NCBI RefSeq assembly: GCF_042186555.1 | Contig: NC_133328.1 | Span: 60,869,431 to 60,933,430 of the forward strand | DNA: 64,000 bases | Direction of reading: 5' to 3' | Origin: Aquarana catesbeiana | Taxonomy: Eukaryota > Chordata > Amphibia > Anura > Ranidae | Shown: one piece after another, positions 44,148 through 54,160 of the stretch | Position numbering within the stretch: position 1 is the stretch's first letter | How the letters are laid out: every line of letters begins with the position of its first letter | Program-made: the position numbers and the translations under genes | Notes under the pieces: model-generated | Told to the model about the DNA's origin: nothing | What the model saw: only the letters and a program-made list of their open reading frames with translations | Database searches by the model: none

Positions 44148-46311
44148 GGAGGGCATGACCGGATGTTAGCCTGAGCAGACATGTGTGTGAAGGGCTCCTG
44201 CCATCCTGATACACATCTTTGACTTTCTTCTTCCAGCAGTCCTGCCTTGTCCCTCCACAGGCTTCCCAGGCTGTCAGCGTGCCACCCGAGACCGTCATTG
44301 CGGTGCCTCTCTATATCTTCAGCTGCCTGTGGGACAGATTGCGGGATCCGTGTGGGAACCTTGGTGGAAAAGATAGCCATGTATGCAGATGATCTCATAT
44401 TGCTTCTGAATGACCCAGGGCCATCTCTTAAGAAAATGTCACCTATTGACAGAGAGGCCCGAGATGAAGCCTACCCTACCTCTATTATGGTCATCCAGTA
44501 TCAGATACTTAGGTATTGAGATTTCCTCGGATACTTCGGAATATTGTGTCTTACATTTAGTTCCACTTCTTGACAATATGAAATCTAAACTGAAGGCATG
44601 GGCCAATCTTCCTTTGTCTTTAATAGGACGCATAAATCTGTTTAAAATGAAGTTGTTACTTGGTTTTCTCTACGTGCTCCGACATGCGCCAGTCTGGATT
44701 CCCAAAAAATATTTTAAAATAACTAATTCTAGTCTAACTGCTTTTATTTGGGGTTCACAATAACCAAGATTTAAGTTGACAGTTTTGCAATGGCCGTGGA
44801 TACAGGGGGCTTTGGCGTTCCCAGATCTCTACAAATATTTCTTGGCTGCCATGCTCACACATGCCCACAACTGGCTCACGCAGGATGAGACCAATGCGGC
44901 GGTAATATTAGAGGCTTCCTGTTTAGGCTCCTTTGAGGCTCTTATAAACTTCTTATACAGAGGGGCCTCTGCTTCCCTTCTTTTGACTACAGCCATGAAA
45001 GCCGTATTAAAAGCCTGGTTGCTGGCCTGAGCTCTGCATCCTAGTCCCCCCGATCAAATCTCATAACATACCCCCCGTGGCTCAGTCCATTATTAATTTG
45101 CCTCTATACCTGATCCACAGGTTTGGGCAGTAAAGGGCATTAAATATATAGAGCAGATGTGTTTAGTTGGAGAATGTAAATCCTTTGACACCTTAAAATT
45201 GCACTTTGACCTACCTAATGTATACTTTTTTAGATATCTACAACTGAGACACACCTTTCAAATACAATTTAAACAGCAACCAGTAGCTTTTTTTACCTCG
45301 ACCTTAGAGGATGTACTGAGAGATGACACCCTCACTAAACCCCTTTCAACTATTTATAAGACCATGTCTCTCTCTGTCCACTCGGGGTTGGAAGCTCTCA
45401 AATCTAAATGGGCGCTGGACGTCCCTAGCTTGGATTATGAAGGTTGGGAAGAAATATGGGAATGTGCTTTTCTATAGCTGGTTTCCGCAAGGGACATTTT
45501 GATTCAGTACAAACTCCTGCATAGGATCTACCTCACGCATGCATGTTTACACAGAATATAACTCTCCGTTTCTGCAGAGTGCTGGCGGTGTGTGGCGTAC
45601 TCAGCAGACTTTATGCACGTACTGTATTTTGGCAATGCCCTAATATTCAAATTTTCTGGGAAGCGGTGGTCTCGGCCATACAGTACATTCTGTGACCACT
45701 ATTCAGGTGCCCCAGACAGTGGAGGTTTGTTTGCTGGGTCTGGTGGACACCCTGGCTTATCTTCGGGCTTCCAGAACACTGACAGGAATACTGTTGTTCT
45801 ACGCAAGGAAAATTATTCTTCTCCAATGGAAATCCCCATTAGCTCCAACCCTAACCTTGTGGAAAAAATTAATTAATGTCAATTTACCATTGTACAAGGC
45901 CACCTATTTAGTGAAAGGATGCCCTAAAAAATTCCACAAGGTTTGGAACATTTGGGTAGAGGACCTGTCTATCAATACTGACCCTGAATCTCCTAGCTAG
46001 TGGATTACCTTACAAACGATCAGAGGAACATCTATATGTACGTCCAATCCACAGGCCTAATAATTTGGACATCCATCTTATTAAATGTGGCTTAATACTA
46101 CCTCTGAACAGCTGATAACTACAATACTCTAACAATCTCCGTAGTTACAGGAGCATGTAGTTTGTTCTAGTGCCAATAACGGCACTATTGTTAAGATTTT
46201 ATTTTTTATATTGTTAGTTTATTGTGATGTATGTAGACCGAACTTGGGTATGCCCAATAGGCTCTGTTTTGTATCTACACTTGAAACCCAATAAACAGAA
46301 TAAAAAAAAAA
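44148..46311 (+). mobile_element. L1-like LINE, 5'-truncated, inserted in the Tc1
   Basis: The + strand copy ends AATAAACAGAATAAAAAAAA. It is flanked by a 15-bp duplication AGAAATAGTAGTGTT (44133-44147) against AGAAATAGAAGTGTT (46312-46326), one mismatch. Frames 44247-44519, 44410-44763, 44776-45030, 45157-45477, 45592-45876 and 45692-46000 carry 'IAMYADDLILLL', 'LIGRINLFKMKLL', 'GALAFPDLYKYFLA' and 'LLFYARKIILLQWKSP'. This is ORF2 from the YADD motif to the C-terminus. The first ~190 bp do not read as reverse transcriptase. Confidence 0.88.
44330..46000 (+). pseudogene. LINE ORF2 remnant (YADD to C-terminus)
   Basis: Starts within the palm domain just before YADD ('VGTLVEKIAMYADD') and runs through at least five frameshifts or stops to the C-terminal 'ARKIILLQWKSP...LWKKLINVNLPLYK'. 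The CxxC...H...C region near 45570-45650 is degraded ('CWRCVAYSADFMHVLYF'). It has no enzymatic capacity. Confidence 0.8.
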
Positions 46312-46392
46312 AGAAATAGAAGTGTTAATAGTTTGTTTTTATCACATTAATAAAATTGAAAGTAAAGAAACAGAAGAGAAATCCAAATCAAA

Positions 46393-47271
46393 TCAATATT
46401 TAGTGTGACCACCCTTTGCCTTAAAAAAAACATCACTTCTTCTAGGTACACTTGCACACAGTTTTTGAAGAAACTCGGCAGGTTGGTTGTTCCAAACATC
46501 ATGGAGAACTAACCACAGATCTCCTGTGGATGAAGGCTGCTGTAAATCCTTCTGTCTCTTCGTGCAATCCCAGACAGACTTGATGATGTTGACATCAGGG
46601 CTCTGTGGGGGCCAAAACATCATTATCAGGTCTCCTTGTTCTTCTTTAAGCTGAAGATAGTTCTTAAAGACATTGTCTGTATGTTTGAGGTCGTTCTCCT
46701 GCTGCAGAATACATTTGGGGCTAACCACACACCATCCTGATGGTATGGCATGATGGATATGTATCTGCTTGTATTTCTCAGCATTGAGGACACCATTCAT
46801 CCTAACCAAATCTCCAACTCCATTTGCAGAAATGGAGCCCCAAACTTGGAAGGAACCTACCTCATGCTTCACTGTTGCCTGCAGATACTCATTATTATAC
46901 CACTCTCCAGCCCTTCGGCAAACAAACTGCCTTCTACTACAGTCAAATATTTCAAATTGTGACATTATTCCAGAGCACCTGCTGCAATTTTTCCGCATCC
47001 TAGTTCCTATGTTTTGTGCATAGTTGAGTAGTTTGTTTCCATGTTTGGCCGCAATTCTTTCATGAAGACCACTTCTGTCCAGACTTCTCCAGACAGTATA
47101 TGTGTGTACCTGGGTCCCACTGGTTTGCGCCAGTTCTGTGCTGATGGCACTGCTGGAAATCTTCTGATATTGAAGAGAGGTAAGAATGACGTGTCTTTCT
47201 GCTGCATTAAGTTTTCTCAGCCAACCACTGCGTCTATTGTCCTCAACGTTGCCCGTTTGGCTGCTCCTCAT
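46393..47271 (-). pseudogene. Tc1-like transposase, open but catalytically dead
   Basis: A 292-codon - strand frame reads RKLNAAERHVILTSLQYQ (helix-turn-helix region), 'HTYTVWRSLDRSGL', 'VKHEVGSFQVWGSIS', 'NAEKYKQIHIHHAIPSGW', 'FWPPQSPDVNIIKSVWD'. The family is clear, but all catalytic positions are altered. The WSDES block has become 'GIMSQFEIFD', QQDNDPKHT reads 'QQENDLKHT', and SPDLNPIE reads 'SPDVNIIK', replacing the glutamate with lysine. The frame is long, yet the protein cannot carry out DDE chemistry. It extends to the right end of the element. Confidence 0.85.
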
Positions 47272-47570
47272 CCAGTTTTAAGCCTCCGACACATTTGTTT
47301 CAATTAATGACTGTGCTTCAACCTACACCTGTCTCTTTTCCTACAAAATCCTTGATTTTGTGCTAGTGAACAAAGTCTGCAAGTGAAAGAACTGATCCAG
47401 GTTTGAAGCCAAAGGGTAGTCACAGCATATATTGATTTGATTTAGATTTTTCTTCTGTTTGCTCACCTTGCATTCTGTAAATTGATAAAATAAACAATTA
47501 AAATATATATTTTTGAAAGCACTCTTACTTTACAGAAATTCTTCACACCTGCCTGAAACTTTTAGTGCTT

Positions 47571-48774
47571 TAATAGCGTAACTTTGTAAAAGTGGTACTA
47601 TTAAGAAATACCTGGATCTGGCACATGTGTCGGTAAAGCTACTGAAAATTTAATTTTTGAATCTGGAGCAGGTCATTTGAAAGGGTCATAGCTTCCAAAA
47701 AGTGTTATTAGGGATTTATTGAATTCCCCGAATAAGCACTGAATCTGTAATGATACATATTGCAATTTTGTCCATGCATTCAATACAGGTAAGCATGTTT
47801 TTTGGATTACTGACATTTATTTTACAGTTGATACTCTTAGAGGCACCTTTTCTTTATATGTATACAGCCACATTGGAGCCATAAAGATTGGATGAAGGCA
47901 GCCTTGGAGGTTGCTACATATTTACCCAGGGCTGTTGTTTGTTGTTAAGGACAATTGCAACCCCAAATATTGGGTACTGCTTTGGAATTTTAGATTTTGT
48001 AATAATAACACTTTTGGAATCCCTATGTATGTGTCTACTATATAGTATTGTATTATTAAATTTTTAGTTAGTACTACAATAAACAATAACAAGGTTGGTT
48101 ACAAATGAAAAGCTGTCTGTCTGAATGCGACATCTTCGCCAACTGAGATTATTGTAAGTTTCTGCTGCTTATGGTCATCCAATGATTACAATCTGCAAAG
48201 GAGGGCTTGGAAGCCACAATAGAAATGCATTCTGTAAAGGGGTACTTGGATTTGCTGCCTGTGTACAGTTGTCATGCTGTGTTTTTTCCACATAATTAAA
48301 TGCAAAATACCTTGTTCTGGTTTGAATATAGCACCTGCTCAGTTTCTGAAAACAAATTAACATTTTCAGAAAGCTTTTGCACAGTCTGTGTCCCAGCCTT
48401 CTCCCTGTGCCGTGTTTCTGTGTCAAGACGATATCTAAAGGTATTTACAGGTTCATTTAGTTCCTTTGCGTCTTTTCTGTCAGATTCCATTATTGGAAAT
48501 GTTTTGAGGCAGAAATCTCTGTATCCTGACAACTTTTCAGCTGATGAAATCCGGCAATTTTTTATTTATTTTTTGTCATTTGTATTTCAGGCTTGTACAG
48601 AAAGCAAATGACGTTTTTTATTTTTTTTTCTTGTAAAACAGAACATGGCGTGTTTACTGATCCATACTGAAATGAAAATGTTTTTTTTCTCTACTGCTGG
48701 AAGTGAGAGATCATTTAAGGGAAAGGAATAATTTAATTAATGATGGTGTTATTTTTGTCACACTGGTTGACATA
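47571..48774. other. Intron, no feature assigned
   Basis: AT-rich, read in all frames for a MYO3A tail exon (expected Pro/Arg/Lys-rich and Tyr-rich text). None was found with splice borders. No element ends were recognised. Confidence 0.45.
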
Positions 48775-49143
48775 CAGTGGGGCAAAAAAGTATTTAGTCA
48801 GCCACCAATTGTGCAAGTTCTCCCACTTAAAAAGATGAGAGAGGCCTATAATTGTCATCATAGGTGGTATACCTCAACTATGAGAGACAAAATGTGGAAA
48901 CAAATCTAGACAATCACATTGTCTGATTTTTGAAAGAATTTATTTGCAAATTATGGTGGAAAATATGTATTTGGTCACCTACAAACAAGCAAGATTTCTG
49001 GCTCTCACAGACCTGTATCTTCTTCTTTAAGAGGCTCCTCTGTCCTCCACTCATTACCTGTATTAATGGCACCTGTTTGAACTTGTTATCAGTATAAAAG
49101 ACACCTGTCCACAACCTCAAACAGTCACACTCCAAACTCCACT

Positions 49144-50290
49144 ATGGTGAAGACCAAAGAGCTGTCGAAGGACACCAGAAACAAAATTGTAGACCTGCAC
49201 CAGGCTGGGAAGACTGAATCTGCAATAGGCAAGCAGCTTGGTGTGAAGAAATCAACTGTGGGAGCAATAATTAGAAAATGGAAGACATACAAGCCCACTG
49301 ATAATCTCCCTCGATCTGGGGCTCCACGCAAGATCTCACCCCGTGGGGTCAAAATGATCACAAAAACCGTGAGCAAAAATCCCAGAACCACACGGGGGGA
49401 CCTAGTAAATGACCTGCAGAAAGCTGGGACCAACGTAACAAAGGCTACCATCAGTAACACACTACGCTGCCAGGGACTCAGATCCTGCAGTGCCAGATGT
49501 GTCCCCCTGCTTAAGCCAGTATCTGGGCCCGTCTGAGGTTTGCTAGAGAGCATTTGGATGATCCAGGAGAGGATTGGGAGAATGTCATATGGTCAGATGA
49601 AACCAAAGTAGAACTGTTTGGTAGAAACACAACTCGTCGTGTTTGGAGAAGAGAGAATGCTGAGTTGCAACCAAACAACACCATACCTACTGTGAAGCAT
49701 GGAGGTAGCAACATCATGCTTTGGGGATGTTTCTCTGCAAAGGGAACAGGACGACTGATCCGTGTACATGAAAGAATGAATGGGGCCATGTATCGTGAGA
49801 TTTTGAGTGCAAACCTTCTCCCATCAGCAAGGGCATTGAAGATGAAACGTGGCTGGGTCTTTCAGCATGACAATGATCCCAAACACACTGCCCGGGCAAG
49901 GAAGGAGTGGCTTAATAAGAAGTATTTCAAGGTCCTGGAGTGGCCTAGCCAGTCTCCAGATCTCAACCCCATAGAAAACCTTTGGAGGAAGTTGAAAGTC
50001 CGTGTTGCCCAGCGACAGCCCCAGAACATCACTGCTCTAGAGGAGATCTGCATGGAGGAATGGGCATGGGCCAACATACCAGCAACAGTGTGTGACAACC
50101 TTGTGAAGACTTATGCCACGTACACACGACCGGACTTTACGGCATACTTTGCCCGGCGGACTTTTTGACGGACTTTACGCAGAACCAAGTATGCCGTAAA
50201 GTCCAGTCGTGTGTACGCGGCATTGCTGAAAACGTTTTGACCTCTGTCATTGCCAACAAAGGATATATAACAAAGTATTAAGATGAACTT
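49144..50290 (+). pseudogene. Tc1 transposase with one frameshift and one insertion
   Basis: The ATG at 49144 opens MVKTKELSKDTRNKIVDLHQ, followed by a first helix-turn-helix ('SAIGKQLGVKKSTVGAIIRKW'-like), a GRPR-like 'GAPRKISPRG' and a second DNA-binding domain. The frame breaks near 49490-49540. It resumes as 'DWENVIWSDETKVELFG', 'VKHGGSNIMLWGCFSAKG', 'FQHDNDPKHTARARKEW' and 'SPDLNPIENLWRKLKV', so the DD34E triad is intact. At 'LVKTY' a 109-bp miniature element (50114-50222) displaces the last residues, whose text ('VIANKGYITKY'-like) resumes after it. It is among the better preserved transposons here but not functional as it stands. Confidence 0.88.
50114..50222. mobile_element. Very short TGCC-end miniature element, copy 6
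   Basis: The left end TGCCACGTACACACGACCGG and right end GTCGTGTGTACGCGGCA are inverted, flanked by TTA and TTG. The whole 109 bp folds on GGACTTTACGGCATACTT and its complement. It is inserted in the transposase 3' end of the Tc1, so it is younger than that copy. Confidence 0.8.
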
Positions 50291-51034
50291 TTGATATTGA
50301 CAAAATACTTATTTTCCACCATAATTTGCAAATAAATTCTTTCAAAAATCAGACAATGTGATTGCATGGATTTGTTTCCACATTTTGTCTCTCATAGTAT
50401 ACCTATGATGACAATTACAGGCCTTTCTCACCTTTTTAAGTGGGAGAACTTGCACAATTGGTGGCTGACTAAATACTTTTTTGCCCCACTGTATAGAGGA
50501 CAGCATATATGGAGGGCTTCTTGCACAGACCTGTCACTAGCATTCTCCCAGCAGATCCTCCTTTTTCTGCAGAGATTTGCTTGCATATACAGTATGTCCC
50601 AGTTACCATTGCTTTTAAAGTCTTGATCGCAAGTTGTTGGGAGCTGTACTGGAAGTCTTTGCTAGGGGTTAGGGCCGTCTTTAGCACAAGGCAAATGGGG
50701 CACCTGCCCTGGGCCCAATCTTTGTTGGGGGGGCCCATGCTACCCGCGAATTGGGGCCTCAATGATGGCTTTGCAGAGCGCACAGAGGACACAGGAGGCT
50801 GTATTCCCGAGCTAGCCAGCAAAAGGGGGCAGGGCAGGGAGCTCCAATGATGCCCCATGCAGCCTGTATGCTTGGAACAGAGGGGCTGTAGTGAGAGCAG
50901 TGATCAGAGTGGGAGCGTCAGTGGAGCTTCTGGCCCTGCCCCCTCCATACTGGCTTGGGAATACAATGGTCCGGGGGCAGGACTGGGACCTCCACTGACA
51001 CTCTAAACCCATCCCATGCAGCCTGTATGTCTAC

Positions 51035-51700
51035 TGTAGCATGTCCTTAGTCTCTGATTGTCTCCTGTAGCATGTCCTTAGTCTCTGATTGTCTCCTGTA
51101 GCATGTCTGCAGTCTCTGATTTTCTCCTGTAGTATGTCCGCAGTCTCTGTTGGTTTCCTGTAGCATGTCCTTAGTCTCTGATTGTCTCCTGCAGTATGTC
51201 CGCAGTCTCTTATTGTTTCCTGTAGCATGTCCGCAGTCTCTGATTGTTTCCTGTAGCATGACCGCAGTCTCTGATTGTCTCCTGTAGCATGTCCGCAGTC
51301 TCTTATTGTCTCCTGTAGCATGTCCTTAGTCTCTGATTGTCTCTTGTAGCATCTCCGCAGTCTCTGATTTTCTCCTGTAGTATGTCCGCAGTCTCTGTTG
51401 GTTTCCTGTAGCATGTCCTTAGTCTCTGATTGTCTCCTGTAGTATGTCCGCAGTCTCTTATTGTTTCCGGTAGCATGTCCGCAGTCTCTGATTGTCTCCT
51501 GTAACATGTCCACAGTCGTCTCTGATTGTCCCCTGTAGCATGTCTGCAGTCTCAGATTTGTCTCCTGCAGTATGTCCGCATTCTCTGACTCTGTCCTGCA
51601 GTATGTTTGCAGTCTCTGATGCTCCCCTGCAGTATGTTTGCAGTCTCTGACCCTCTCCTGTACTATGTCTGCACTCTCTGACCCTCTCCTGTAATATGTG
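51035..51700. repeat. 31-bp minisatellite
   Basis: About twenty units of the type AGTCTCTGATTGTCTCCTGT followed by AGCATGTCC plus two variable bases (TT, GC). The last units are more diverged (GACCCTCTCCTGTA). Translation on the - strand gives a repetitive 160-codon frame ('MLQETIRDCGHATG') with a 31-residue period, a product of the 31-bp unit and not a gene. Confidence 0.95.
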
Positions 51701-51714
51701 TATTCATGTGCCGC

Positions 51715-52010
51715 TTTACTTGCTCAATTATTTGGGATTGCTCCACTGCTCAGTGAGTGGTAATGATGTGCATTAACCTGTAGCAATCAATCAGTGAACA
51801 GTAGTGATCTGCTGTAATCTCTAGCAACCAATCAGTAAGTGGTAATAATGTGCTGTAACCCCTAGCAACCAATTAGTGAGTGCTAATAATGTGCAGTAAC
51901 CTCTAGCAACCAATCGGCAAGCAGAAATTATGTGTTATAACCACTAGCAACCAGCCATTGAGCGGTAAGGATAGGCTGTAACCTCTGGCAACCAATCGCT
52001 GCGTGATCTG
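51715..52010. repeat. 47-bp tandem repeat with CAACCAATCA words
   Basis: Six or so degenerate units contain CTGTAACCTCTAGCAACCAA followed by TCAGTGAG, then GTAATGATGTG. Each has an embedded CCAAT word. It sits between the 31-bp array and the right end of the hAT-like element. Confidence 0.85.
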
Positions 52011-52379
52011 CTGCAGTAAACTGATTTGGAGTCTACCTGCTATTTTTTGTATGTCTCAGAATGGAGGGAGGGGGCCCAAGAAAATGTTTGCCCAGGGCCC
52101 AATAAATATTAAAGACGGCCCTGCTTGGGGTACTTTGGTTTGTTTATGGTGGTGTAGTGCACCCCATGTAGCAGCCGCTGGTGAATCGGAACCCCCACCC
52201 TGCACAGCCAGGTACACCAAATATTTTTTTACTTTTTTTTTAAGTTTTATCTATATGTGAGGATGTGATGATCATACACTGGTAAGCACCCCCTGCACAG
52301 AGGATACAAAAGAAAATGTGCACATACCAAGACATGAAAAGAGAATTCGGGGGACTCAGGGGAAGCAGCTGAATCAGCG

Positions 52380-52710
52380 TCAGAAGGTAGACAAGAGGAC
52401 ATGGGAAGACAGCAAAATAAACAGCAGGTTGACAGGAGGATATGGAGTGATGGAAGATCAAGCAATAGCAGGTAGACCAGAGAATATGGATAGACAGCAG
52501 AAAAAGCAACAGTGGGTGGAAAGTAGGATATGGGGAGACACTCGAATAACAACAGGAGGTGGACAGAAGGACATGAGGAACACCAGAACAAGCAACATCA
52601 GGTAGATGGAGGAGGACAAGGGGAGATAGTAGAACAAACAGCAGGTAGAGAGGAGGACGTGGGGAGATAGCAGAATAAGCAACAGCAGGTGGTCAGGAGG
52701 AGGTGGCAGG
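52380..52710. repeat. Degenerate ~43-bp purine-rich tandem repeat
   Basis: About seven units with the core AGGTAGACAGGAGGACATGG and GGGAGATAGCAGAA, spaced about 43 bp. It is strongly purine-rich on the + strand, giving long low-complexity frames on the - strand that I do not regard as genes. Confidence 0.8.
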
Positions 52711-53342
52711 AGTCCCAAAAGGAAAATGTGCTGGTGGATACTGTATGACCAATGAGTCCCACTTGTTGATTCAAAGACTGACTATTCTTTTATTGACCAA
52801 CCAGTCCCCATATGGACAGTCACACATGCCTGGCTAAATGAATCCACTGTATAACAGTCAGTAATAGATAACCTACAGGCAGATCAGACAATCATTAATC
52901 ACAAAGAAGCAGAGATATTACATTACCATGGAAACTACTGTTATCTTTTTCAGTAGATGTGATACCAAGGAGGGAGACTGAATACAGAAACCCCTGAAAT
53001 GTGAGGTACAGCAGTAATACTAACAAAGAAATGGACATACTGTCTGTGTAGATGTTTCCTGCTACACAGAGACCCTAAGGGTATTGAAAAGTTTTATTAG
53101 GACAGGTGATCAGGATGGAGCAGATTCATCCTGCTGCTGATCATTTTTCAGTGAAAGGTGGATTAAACCGAGCCAAGAAACTGCAGTATGTAAAGACACC
53201 CCCCCCCCAAACTAGGGGGTACCCCTCAGGGCGACCAAGAGCCTCCACAATACTGTACCTCCACCTGATTGCCCTGCTGGCATGGCCCATGTTTATTTAT
53301 GCGGCAGTCTATGCAATATTCATGGCAGCCCCTCCTTGCCCC
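52711..53342. other. Intron, no feature assigned
   Basis: No splice-bounded coding text. A short C run at 53201-53210 is the only notable feature. Confidence 0.4.
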
Positions 53343-53629
53343 CACCCTCTAGTTCTTTTTTTTCAATGAAATGATTTTTATTTAATTTTTCCATTATACA
53401 ACAAAACTCAAGACATACAAAACATTTCCAACAATCAACCCCACTAAACAACAAAAAAACCCAGAAAAACCACCAAAACAAAATTAATATTTGCGCCAAC
53501 CAGTTTATACTTTAAATATTGTCATAGACCCTTTATCATGTTGAGTTTAATAATTACCTTCTTCCTACATAAGAATAACAGCAATATGGAGTTAACCAGT
53601 ATTTTTAATGTAATTATTGCATCTTAATG

Positions 53630-53630
<1 letters not shown>

Positions 53631-53670
<40 letters not shown>
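53631..53670. repeat. (TA)n microsatellite
   Basis: A perfect TA tract of about 20 units in the LINE 3' UTR. Confidence 0.95.
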
Positions 53671-53675
<5 letters not shown>

Positions 53676-54160
53676 TACATATGCAGTTATCCCCTCCAAA
53701 CATTTATCTCATTAGTGACTTTCCTCTACACCATTAATATGCTCAACTGACTGTTCAGACAAGTTGGAGATCTGGCCACCAAGACCAGATTTTTACAAAT
53801 TTTTTAGGGCTGCTCTTATGTTTATATGTAAATTCCTTGCACCTTAAATTAAGATTCACTTTGACCCATTGATCTATTGTTGGCGGATAATTTGATTTCC
53901 ATTTTTGTAATATAAGTTTATGGGCTATATACATAGATCTCAACTACATCACCTGCATTTTAATTGGGGTAGTGCCTTCTGATACAATCCCTAACAATGC
54001 TATTTCTGGATCAGGGTGAATCTGTGTAAAACATATAGTATTTAAAGTACCAAATACACACTCCCAATAACAATGCAGTATAAGATGTATAAGTGTACCT
54101 ATATCAGTGGTGCACCTTGGGCAATTTCATGTAATTGCTTTTCCCCAAGAATGTAACTTT

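Larger units (their letters stand above)
44077..47570 (-). mobile_element. Old Tc1-like element split by a LINE
   Basis: The left end GCAAACGTTTTAGGCAGCTG (44082-44101) and the right end CACACCTGCCTGAAACTTTT (47544-47563) are imperfect inverted repeats of a Tc1 family with TTTTAGGCAG termini. Removing the LINE (44148-46311 and one duplication copy) leaves about 1.3 kb, the usual Tc1 size. The transposase is on the - strand. Outer borders are approximate. Confidence 0.75.
48775..50491 (+). mobile_element. Nearly complete Tc1 element, 1.7 kb
   Basis: Terminal inverted repeats start CAGTGGGGCAAAAAAGTATT at the left and end AATACTTTTTTGCCCCACTG at the right. They run inward through AGTCAGCCACCAATTGTGCA and its complement, with TA at 48773-48774 and 50492-50493. 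Inner direct-repeat-type sites (TCAGACAATGTGATTG-like) lie near 48912 and 50350. Subtracting the 109-bp insertion at 50114 leaves the usual 1.6 kb. Confidence 0.95.
50670..52123. mobile_element. hAT-like element with AGGGCCGTCTTTA ends and two tandem arrays
   Basis: The left end TAGGGCCGTCTTTA and right end TAAAGACGGCCCTG are inverted repeats, flanked by CTAGGGGT (50662-50669) and CTTGGGGT (52124-52131), an 8-bp duplication with one mismatch. Subterminal words GCACCTGCCCTGGGCCC and TTGCCCAGGGCCC also pair. The interior holds a 31-bp and a roughly 47-bp tandem repeat. No transposase was seen. Confidence 0.8.

Noticed and set aside
51031..51513. A 160-codon frame (MLQETIRDCGHATG repeats) on the - strand
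   Set aside because: It is a translation of the 31-bp minisatellite; all units are alike and no gene features surround it.
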